Positions 1-4,799 of a stretch of DNA of 6,580 nt are shown here, piece by piece (position 1 is the first letter of the stretch; each line of letters begins with the position of its first letter). The position numbers were made by a program, and so were the translations under genes. Origin of the DNA: Acidobacteriota bacterium (GTDB taxonomy: Bacteria > Acidobacteriota > Terriglobia > Bryobacterales > Bryobacteraceae); the NCBI GenBank assembly GCA_018268875.1, contig JAFDVT010000580.1, forward strand, positions 1 through 6,580, read 5' to 3'. The notes under the pieces are model-generated. The model did not search any database. It was not told the origin of the DNA and saw nothing but the letters and a program-made list of their open reading frames with translations.

Positions 1-757
1 GGGCTTCGTGGGGCCAGGCGAGGACCAGGTCGCCGGATTCCTGGCGAGCTTGTTCCACCGAATCTACGACGATCACTTCGGCCTTTTCGATGAGGTCCGC
101 GGGGAGTTCGCGTCGGTTGGCGACGTTCGAACCCATGGCGTTGACGTGCGTCCCGGGGCCTATCCAGGCGGCTTCGAGCACGGGGTCCTTGGCCCAGGTG
201 GCCGTCGATACGATGTCCATCCCTTCGACCGCCTCGCGCGCCGTGGCGACCGCGATGGCTCCTGTTTCCATCGCGAACCGGTCGCGGTTTTCGCGGTTGC
301 GGCTCCAGACGCGGGTTTCGCGGATGTTGCGTACGGCGGACACCGCTTCCAGTTGGGCGCGAGCCTGAAAGCCTGTGCCGATGATGCCGTGGGTCTGCGC
401 GTTCTCGCGGGCGAGGAGCGCTGTGGCGTAACCGCTGGCGGCGCCGGTGCGGATCTGGCCGAGCCAGTTGGCCTCGATCAGGCAAAGGGGTTTCGCGGTT
501 TCCGCATCAAGGAGCCAGAACAGGAAGTTCGCGTTGCCGTGCTTGGCGTTGGTGGCGTAAATCTTGGTGCCGAAATACTTGCCGTGCGCGCCGGCCATGG
601 AGTGCAGAACCGAACCGGTTTGCGGCAGGATCAGGCGGCGGCGAGGCTGGTTGAGCGAATGCCCGGAGCGGAGTCCCGGAAAGGTTTCGCGCATGAGGCG
701 AATGGCCTCGCGCATGGGCAGCAGCGAGCGCACCTGTTCTTCGTTGATGATGAGCAT
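1..757 (-). CDS. Ornithine cyclodeaminase / mu-crystallin family protein (3' part outside window)
   Basis: The reverse strand reads open from an ATG at 757 to the window edge, giving 252 codons; the family is usually about 310-350 residues, so the C-terminus is missing. Visible family blocks are the substrate-side lysine region GTKIYATN (Lys65), the conserved IRTGAASG segment (Arg103), the Rossmann dinucleotide loop GIIGTGFQAR (124-133) and the VNAMGSNVANRREL block (205-218) followed by VIVVDS. Family members are NAD(P)-dependent cytoplasmic enzymes, including ornithine cyclodeaminase, alanine dehydrogenase, cyclic imine reductases and EutC-like proteins. The acidic residue used by true ornithine cyclodeaminase in the GGDxPG block is Asn211 here (GSN), so plain ornithine cyclodeaminase activity is doubtful. 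The start is fixed by overlap with the upstream gene's stop (TAATG), which implies translational coupling. Family assignment is confident; substrate is unknown. Confidence 0.93.
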   Translation of the reverse strand, partial: MLIINEEQVRSLLPMREAIRLMRETFPGLRSGHSLNQPRRRLILPQTGSVLHSMAGAHGKYFGTKIYATNAKHGNANFLFWLLDAETAKPLCLIEANWLGQIRTGAASGYATALLARENAQTHGIIGTGFQARAQLEAVSAVRNIRETRVWSRNRENRDRFAMETGAIAVATAREAVEGMDIVSTATWAKDPVLEAAWIGPGTHVNAMGSNVANRRELPADLIEKAEVIVVDSVEQARQESGDLVLAWPHEA

Positions 758-1761
758 TAGAGTTTCACCAGTTGCTTACCGGTGTTGCCGCCTTTGAGCA
801 TGTTGAGAAATGCTTTGGGCGCGTTCTCGATGCCGTCCTCGAACTGTTCGCGATAGGTGAGTTTGCCTTCCTTGAGCCACTGGGCCATTTGCCGGATTCC
901 TTCGCCGAAGCGGGGCGCGTAGTCCGTCACTAGGAGGCCCTGGATCTTCGAACGCGTGACGATCAACATGCTGAGGAGGCGTGGTCCCATCTCCGGCTTT
1001 TCGTTGTTATATTGCGAAATCTGGCCGCAAATCGCGACACGAGCGTGCAGGCGGAGGTTGAGGATCGCCGCATCGGTGATGACGCCGCCGACATTGTCGA
1101 AGTAGACGTCGATGCCTTCCGGCGCGAGTTCGCGAATCTTTTCGATGTGATTGGTGACGGTCCGGTAGTTATAGGCTTCGTCGAACTTGAGGTCGTGTTT
1201 GAGGTGCTCGACCTTGTCATCGGTGCCGGCGATGCCGATGACGTGGCAGCCTTTGATCTTCGCAATTTGTCCCACGTAGGAGCCGACGGCGCCGGCCGCT
1301 CCGGAGACGAGTACGGTGTCGCCGGGCTTGGGGTCGCAAACGTCGAGGAGGCCGAAATAGGCCGTTAAACCGGGCATGCCGAGGATGCCGAGCGAGGTGG
1401 AGATGGGGGCGAGGGATGGGTCCACTTTGACGACTCCGGCGCCGGTGGACAACGCATATTCCTGCCAGCCGAATTGGCCTTGCACGATGTCGCCGGTCGC
1501 GAATTTGCCGTTGCGCGACTCGATGACTTGGCCTACGGCGCCGCCGGTCATGACCTCGTTCAAAGGCTGCGGAGGTGCGTAGGACTTGCGGGAATCGCTC
1601 ATGCGGCCGCGCATGTACGGGTCGACGGAGAGGTATTCGACCTTGACGACGAACTCGCCGTCGCTCGTGGCGGTGGGCACCGGAACGTCTTCGAGACGGA
1701 AGTTTTCGAGAGTGGGCGCGCCGCTTGGGCGGCTGGCGAGTACGATCCGGCGGTTGCTCAT
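757..1761 (-). CDS. Zinc-independent MDR family NADP-dependent oxidoreductase (curcumin reductase / LTB4 dehydrogenase-like)
   Basis: This 334-residue protein belongs to the medium-chain dehydrogenase/reductase superfamily, in the zinc-free branch with leukotriene B4 12-hydroxydehydrogenase/prostaglandin reductase and E. coli CurA. These enzymes reduce activated C=C double bonds of enones and enals with NADPH in the cytoplasm. Family marks are SVDPYMRGRM (45-54), the NADP-binding loop VSGAAGAVGSYVGQIA (152-167, AxxGxxG type), FDEAYNYR (193-200), IDVYFDNVGG (217-226) and ICGQISQYN (244-252), whose Tyr251 matches the conserved active-site tyrosine region. No structural zinc cysteine cluster is present. 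An in-frame ATG exists at 1824, but it would run into the divergent gene. The start at 1761 (MSNRRIVLASRP) matches where family homology begins and has a weak GGTGG upstream. Length is typical for the family (330-350). It is first in an operon with the cyclodeaminase-family gene. Physiological substrate is not deducible. Confidence 0.95.
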   Translation of the reverse strand: MSNRRIVLASRPSGAPTLENFRLEDVPVPTATSDGEFVVKVEYLSVDPYMRGRMSDSRKSYAPPQPLNEVMTGGAVGQVIESRNGKFATGDIVQGQFGWQEYALSTGAGVVKVDPSLAPISTSLGILGMPGLTAYFGLLDVCDPKPGDTVLVSGAAGAVGSYVGQIAKIKGCHVIGIAGTDDKVEHLKHDLKFDEAYNYRTVTNHIEKIRELAPEGIDVYFDNVGGVITDAAILNLRLHARVAICGQISQYNNEKPEMGPRLLSMLIVTRSKIQGLLVTDYAPRFGEGIRQMAQWLKEGKLTYREQFEDGIENAPKAFLNMLKGGNTGKQLVKL

Positions 1762-1795
1762 CGGCCACCAGTGTATCGACAATAAAGAGGATCCA
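1762..1795. promoter_or_regulatory. 34-bp divergent intergenic spacer with ribosome binding site for the hydrolase gene
   Basis: Only 34 bp lie between the start codons of the minus-strand oxidoreductase and the plus-strand hydrolase. A good Shine-Dalgarno sequence, AAAGAGG at 1784-1790, sits 5 nt before the ATG at 1796 and decides that start over ATGs further upstream in the same frame. The minus-strand gene has only a weak GGTGG. Two complete promoters cannot fit here, so at least one must lie inside the opposite gene's coding sequence. I see no convincing -35/-10 pair on either strand; TTGCTC (1754) with GACAAT (1778) is the best plus-strand candidate, and it is weak. Confidence 0.6.
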
Positions 1796-3664
1796 ATGAG
1801 GCTTCTTGCAATCGCATTTCTCACTCTGTCCTTATTCGGGCAGGAGACTCCTTTTTCGGTTCGCGCGAACTATACCAAGCACGAATGGAAGATTCCGATG
1901 CGGGACGGCGCGAAGCTGTTCGTGTCGGTGTACACGCCAAAGGACAAAACGCAGAAGTATCCGATTCTGTTGAACCGGACTCCATATAGTGTCGGTCCGT
2001 ATGGCTCGGATTTGTATCGTACGTCGATTGGTCCTTCGGAAAAGACGATGAAGGACGGCTACATCTTTGTGTATCAGGACGTTCGCGGCCGCTATATGTC
2101 GGAAGGCGAATGGGTGGAGGTGCGGCCGTACAAGCCCAATAAGAAAGGGCCCAAAGATGTGGATGAAAGTTCGGACACCTACGACACGATCGACTGGCTG
2201 GTGAAGAATGTTCCGAATAACAACGGAAATGTGGGGATGTGGGGCATTTCGTATCCGGGATTTTACGCGGCGGCCGGGATGATTGATTCGCATCCGGCGT
2301 TGAAGGCGTCGTCGCCGCAGGCTCCGGTGACGGACTATTACATGGGCGACGATTCGTTTCACAACGGCGCCTTCATGCTGGGCGCGAACTTTGGATTTTA
2401 TAGCGCGTTTCAGCCGCGTGTGGGAGGTCCCGCGCCGCCGCCGAAGTTCCGCGAACCCTTTGATTACGGCACTCCGGACGCGTATGAGTTCTTTTTGAAT
2501 CTGGGTCCGTTGTCGAACGCCGATGAACGGTATTTCAAGTTCAAGAACCCGTATTGGACGATGCAGATGAAGCATACGAGCTACGACGAGTTCTGGTCGA
2601 GCCGGAGTTTGCAGAATCATGTGAAGAACGTGAAGTCGGCGGTGATGACGGTCGGCGGATGGTTCGATGCGGAGGATTTGCAGGGGCCGCTGCGGATTTA
2701 CCGGAAGACGAAGGAGTTCAATCCGGGGACCAAGAACATGATTGTGATGGGTCCTTGGACGCACGGGAGTTGGTCGCGCGGCGACGGGCACAAGGTTGGC
2801 AATGTCGATTTTGCGACCAATACCTCGGCGTATTACCGCGATCATATTGAGGCGCCGTTCTTTGAATATTTCCTGAAAGGGAAGGGAAAGGGCGAGTTCA
2901 AAGAGGCGTACATGTTCGAGACGGGGCGTAACGAATGGCATGCGGAGGAGACCTGGCCTCCGGCGGACGCGAAGGAAAAGACCCTGTATTTTCGCGAGGG
3001 CGGTGCGCTCGGGTTCGATGCGCCGAGCGCGGCGGACGGGTTCGATGAGTATGTTTCCGACCCCAACAAGCCTGTGCCATACCTCGGGTTTCCGGCGCGC
3101 GGGATGACGGGCGACTACATGACCGACGATCAACGTTTTGCCTCGAAAAGGCCGGATGTGCTGGTGTTTCAGACCGAGCCTTTGGAAGACGACTTCACGA
3201 TGCTGGGGCCGATTCACGCAAAGCTCCACGTGTCGACGTCAGGGACGGATTCGGATTTCGTTGTGAAAGTGATTGATGTGTATCCGCCCGAATATCCGAC
3301 GCCTGAAGCGCCGCAGGGCAACAAGCCTTTCGGGTTCCAGACGCCGATGGGCGGGTATCAGCAACTGGTTCGCGGAGAGCCGTTCCGCGGAAGGTTCCGG
3401 AAGAGCTTTGAGAAGCCGGAGGCGTTTGTGCCGGGCAAAGTGGATGCGATCGACTTTGCGTTACCGGACGTCTATCACACGTTCCGGCGCGGGCATCGCA
3501 TCATGGTGCAGATTCAGAGTTCCTGGTTTCCGCTGACGGATCGAAATCCGCAGACATTTGTTCCGAATATTCCGGACGCCAAGCCGGAGCAATTTATTCG
3601 CGCGACCCAGCGTCTATTTCGGAATCGGGGGGCGGCGTCGAGCATTCAGTTTCTGAGCCGCTGA
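1796..3664 (+). CDS. Secreted CocE/NonD family serine hydrolase, probable alpha-amino-acid ester hydrolase
   Basis: This 622-residue protein starts with a Sec signal peptide (Met-Arg, hydrophobic LLAIAFLTLSLF, likely cleavage near FG-QE at residue 15/16), so it should act outside the cytoplasm. The alpha/beta-hydrolase core shows MRDGAKLFVSVYTP (35-48), the conserved QDVRGRY (94-100), the nucleophile elbow GISYPG with Ser152, GGWFDAED with catalytic Asp291, and GPWTHGSW with His323. From about residue 380 it continues into the beta-rich C-terminal jelly roll of the PepX/CocE group (for example TDSDFVVKVIDVYPP at 484-498 and a final MVQIQSSWFP). The carboxylate cluster that binds the substrate amino group in alpha-amino-acid ester hydrolases appears intact: Asp186 (34 residues after the serine), Glu293 and Asp294. 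Characterised enzymes of this type cleave alpha-amino esters and can acylate beta-lactam nuclei. The length is typical. The start at 1796 is supported by AAAGAGG and the signal peptide. Alternatives are a generic S15-type acyl esterase or peptidase. Confidence 0.92.
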   Translation: MRLLAIAFLTLSLFGQETPFSVRANYTKHEWKIPMRDGAKLFVSVYTPKDKTQKYPILLNRTPYSVGPYGSDLYRTSIGPSEKTMKDGYIFVYQDVRGRYMSEGEWVEVRPYKPNKKGPKDVDESSDTYDTIDWLVKNVPNNNGNVGMWGISYPGFYAAAGMIDSHPALKASSPQAPVTDYYMGDDSFHNGAFMLGANFGFYSAFQPRVGGPAPPPKFREPFDYGTPDAYEFFLNLGPLSNADERYFKFKNPYWTMQMKHTSYDEFWSSRSLQNHVKNVKSAVMTVGGWFDAEDLQGPLRIYRKTKEFNPGTKNMIVMGPWTHGSWSRGDGHKVGNVDFATNTSAYYRDHIEAPFFEYFLKGKGKGEFKEAYMFETGRNEWHAEETWPPADAKEKTLYFREGGALGFDAPSAADGFDEYVSDPNKPVPYLGFPARGMTGDYMTDDQRFASKRPDVLVFQTEPLEDDFTMLGPIHAKLHVSTSGTDSDFVVKVIDVYPPEYPTPEAPQGNKPFGFQTPMGGYQQLVRGEPFRGRFRKSFEKPEAFVPGKVDAIDFALPDVYHTFRRGHRIMVQIQSSWFPLTDRNPQTFVPNIPDAKPEQFIRATQRLFRNRGAASSIQFLSR

Positions 3665-3680
3665 TACCGCAACTTAACCC

Positions 3681-3709
3681 TTGCAAGTGTATTTGTGACA
3701 TGATACAGT
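3681..3709 (+). promoter_or_regulatory. Sigma-70-like promoter of the short upstream unit
   Basis: TTGCAA (3681-3686) is followed after 17 bp by TACAGT (3704-3709), which is preceded by TG at 3701-3702, giving an extended -10. Predicted transcription start is near 3716. It begins only 16 bp after the hydrolase stop codon. The core CATGATACAGTGC (3699-3711) differs at one base from the core before the PEP-CTERM gene. Prediction from sequence only. Confidence 0.55.
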
Positions 3710-3747
3710 GCGCTTATACGGTATTTCACCGTTCGTCTTGCACTTCG

Positions 3748-3776
3748 ACGATCTTCCGGCAACGATCTTGCCGGTA
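3748..3776 (+). repeat. Imperfect 14/15-bp tandem repeat
   Basis: ACGATCTTCCGGCA (3748-3761) is followed directly by ACGATCTTGCCGGTA (3762-3776). There are two copies only, inside the short transcribed unit between the promoter at 3681 and the terminator at 3907. No function is apparent; it may reflect local slippage in decaying sequence. Confidence 0.5.
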
Positions 3777-3809
3777 CATATCGTGGTGTAGTACGCGCCT
3801 TTTTCGGGC

Positions 3810-3882
3810 TCGCCGAGCATCATGCTCGCGGGATGGAGTGTTGGTTTACGGCTCGCGCCGTAGATGCGTCCGGATGATGTAG
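3810..3882 (+). pseudogene. Degenerate 3' end of a PEP-CTERM gene (relic of the downstream gene)
   Basis: From 3839 this DNA aligns with the last codons of the intact PEP-CTERM gene at 4572-4618. It keeps in frame LVYGSRRR, a short tail and the stop TAG at 3880-3882, against LVYGARRR and TAG in the intact gene. Just upstream, another frame reads PSIMLAGWSV (from 3813), which resembles PSAVLSFAGV of the intact sorting signal. The two frames join only through a frameshift, so the membrane-anchor segment is broken. I see no recognisable PEP-CTERM protein body, signal peptide or ribosome binding site before it. The 3' end similarity is plain by eye; the match upstream of 3839 is tentative. Alternatively this stretch is a small RNA gene that captured a terminator module. 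Confidence 0.5.
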
Positions 3883-3940
3883 TCGATTCGATCCTTACAC
3901 ATCCGGAGGCGGATGGCCGAATGGCCCTCCGCCTTTTTTC
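3839..3940 (+). repeat. Copy A of a ~105-bp duplicated module (PEP-CTERM tail plus terminator)
   Basis: It aligns with 4572-4676 with about nine mismatches and three short gaps by eye. Shared blocks are TGTTGGTTTACGGC, CGCGCCGTAGAT, ATGATGTAG, TTCGATCC, TACACAT and the whole terminator stem. One gap is exactly one ATG/GAT trinucleotide unit, as expected from slippage. The module covers a coding end, the stop codon, the 3' untranslated region and the terminator, so it is a duplicated gene end and not just a convergent terminator. Confidence 0.85.
3907..3939 (+). terminator. Rho-independent terminator A
   Basis: The stem AGGCGGA (3907-3913) pairs with TCCGCCT (3928-3934). Inside it, after one T/C mismatch, GGCC (3915-3918) pairs with GGCC (3923-3926) around the loop GAAT. 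Six T residues follow at 3934-3939. No other terminator lies between the hydrolase stop and this point, so it may also end the hydrolase transcript. Confidence 0.85.
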
Positions 3941-4009
3941 GTACCTCGCCCACGGAAGATCACAACGGAAGCGCTGCCGCGGGTATCAGGAAGTCAAAAG
4001 GTTTCCAAC

Positions 4010-4027
4010 GTAACTGCATGTTACAGT
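4010..4027 (+). promoter_or_regulatory. Extended -10 promoter with overlapping inverted repeat before the PEP-CTERM gene
   Basis: TACAGT (4022-4027) is preceded by TG at 4019-4020, giving an extended -10; no good -35 is visible at 17 bp. With the usual spacing, transcription would start at about 4034, the GTG start codon itself. The inverted repeat GTAAC-TGCAT-GTTAC (4010-4024) overlaps the -10, so a bound regulator there could block RNA polymerase. Both are predictions. Confidence 0.45.
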
Positions 4028-4033
4028 GCAGGT

Positions 4034-4618
4034 GTGAGACACCCTATCCTTCGCCTAGCGGCGATTGCCGTCAGCATCGCGGGTTGTGCCATCCCGGCGG
4101 CGGCCGATACAGTTTTGAATTTTGACGATCTATCAGGCGAAGGTTTGGTAGGCACATACCAAGGCGTCGTATTCGATGCGGGTTGGATGTACTATGATGC
4201 CCCGCAGGCGCCCTATACGCCGGCCTCGGGCGCCACCCGGATATACGTGGTGGAACCGCCCGGGCAAGCGGCATTCACGTTTGCGGCTCCGGTGACCTTC
4301 AAGGGTGCGTTTTTCTCCGGTCAGCCCGCCGAGACGGTGAGTTTCCGATTGTTTCTGGGTGGCGTGCTGCAGCATACTTCGGCCGTGCTTAGTCCAAGCA
4401 GCACACCGGTCTTCCTATCCGCCGGCTACGCTGGCCCAATAGACGAGGTTCGCGTCACGCACACGTACAATTCGCAAGCTGGTTTTTTCGTCATGGACGA
4501 CGTGACGTTCGCGGCCGCTACACAAGTGCCGGAGCCGTCCGCCGTGCTGTCGTTTGCGGGCGTGGCCGCACTGTTGGTTTACGGCGCGCGCCGTAGATCC
4601 AGCCTGATGATGATGTAG
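4034..4618 (+). CDS. PEP-CTERM sorting domain-containing exported protein
   Basis: This 194-residue protein of unknown specific function has three readable parts. The first is an N-terminal signal sequence (basic start, hydrophobic stretch 8-17, likely cleavage after AAA at 22-24). The second is a beta-rich body beginning TVLNFDDLSGEG (26-37) and ending with the common FVMDDVTF (152-159). The third is a C-terminal sorting signal: VPEPS (165-169), a membrane segment to about 184, then ARRR (185-188) and a short SSLMMM tail. Such proteins are exported and processed by an exosortase in Gram-negative bacteria; none is encoded in this window. The start is a GTG chosen because the signal peptide follows at once. 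No in-frame ATG lies close upstream and no Shine-Dalgarno is seen, so a leaderless message is possible. IAGC at 15-18 also fits a lipobox, so lipoprotein processing at Cys18 is an alternative. It has its own promoter and terminator. Confidence 0.88.
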   Translation: MRHPILRLAAIAVSIAGCAIPAAADTVLNFDDLSGEGLVGTYQGVVFDAGWMYYDAPQAPYTPASGATRIYVVEPPGQAAFTFAAPVTFKGAFFSGQPAETVSFRLFLGGVLQHTSAVLSPSSTPVFLSAGYAGPIDEVRVTHTYNSQAGFFVMDDVTFAAATQVPEPSAVLSFAGVAALLVYGARRRSSLMMM

Positions 4619-4676
4619 CCGGTTCGATCCATACACATGCCGGAGGCGGATGGCCGAAAGGCCCTCCGCCTTTTTC
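4572..4676 (+). repeat. Copy B of the ~105-bp duplicated module
   Basis: This is the intact copy: the last codons of the PEP-CTERM gene, the stop at 4616-4618, the 3' untranslated region and terminator B. It is related to 3839-3940. It includes a perfect 16-bp palindrome at 4580-4595, which copy A carries with a single base change. Confidence 0.85.
4644..4675 (+). terminator. Rho-independent terminator B
   Basis: AGGCGGA (4644-4650) pairs with TCCGCCT (4665-4671). Within it GGCC (4652-4655) pairs with GGCC (4660-4663) around a GAAA tetraloop, followed by TTTTT (4671-4675). It ends the PEP-CTERM transcript 26 bp after the stop and insulates the receptor gene downstream. Confidence 0.9.
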
Positions 4677-4680
4677 TGTT

Positions 4681-4694
4681 TTACTGTACGGTAA
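4681..4694. promoter_or_regulatory. Operator-like palindrome upstream of the receptor promoter
   Basis: TTACTGTACGGTAA is a 14-bp palindrome except for one symmetric pair (T/G). It lies about 45-58 bp before the predicted transcription start of the receptor gene, a plausible position for an activator or repressor site. The regulator is unknown and no regulator gene is present in the window. Confidence 0.35.
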
Positions 4695-4701
4695 CGCAAT
4701 G

Positions 4702-4732
4702 TTGCTTTTCCCGCTTTGGACATTGATATAAT
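4702..4732 (+). promoter_or_regulatory. Extended -10 promoter of the TonB-dependent receptor gene
   Basis: A perfect TATAAT (4727-4732) is preceded by TGA at 4724-4726, giving the extended -10 form. TTGCTT (4702-4707) could serve as a -35, but with a long 19-bp spacer; the extended -10 may make it unnecessary. Predicted start is near 4739, leaving a leader of about 60 nt. Confidence 0.65.
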
Positions 4733-4799
4733 TCCCGCGGCCAGTTGAAAGGGTCTGTATTTTTCCAGGCCGCCGGAAGCTTATTTCTAGGGGTTATTC

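Larger units (their letters stand above)
3665..4033. other. 369-bp region without an intact protein gene
   Basis: It contains, in order, a promoter (3681-3709), a tandem 14/15-bp repeat (3748-3776), a small inverted repeat CGAGC-ATCAT-GCTCG (3814-3828), the PEP-CTERM gene-end relic, and terminator A. From 3940 to 4009 I see nothing definite, only a repeated CGGAAG at 3953 and 3966. The promoter region of the PEP-CTERM gene follows. A 60-codon open frame from an ATG at 3700 starts upstream of the predicted transcription start, has no ribosome binding site and is rich in Arg, Cys and Ser, so I do not treat it as a real gene. Confidence 0.6.

Noticed and set aside
8..760. 250-codon open frame on the plus strand
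   Set aside because: It is the complement of the cyclodeaminase-family gene, whose Rossmann motif and family blocks are unambiguous on the minus strand.
1762..1824. Earlier in-frame ATG at 1824 for the oxidoreductase
   Set aside because: The added 21 residues do not resemble the family N-terminus and would overlap the start of the divergent hydrolase gene. Homology begins at MSNRRIVLASRP.
1832..3229. 465-codon open frame on the minus strand
   Set aside because: It lies antisense to the well-supported hydrolase gene and its translation is rich in Arg, His and Val with no recognisable domain. It is an expected by-product of high-GC coding DNA.
3700..3882. 60-codon open frame as a small protein gene
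   Set aside because: Its ATG lies upstream of the predicted transcription start, there is no ribosome binding site, and only the last dozen residues resemble anything (the PEP-CTERM tail).
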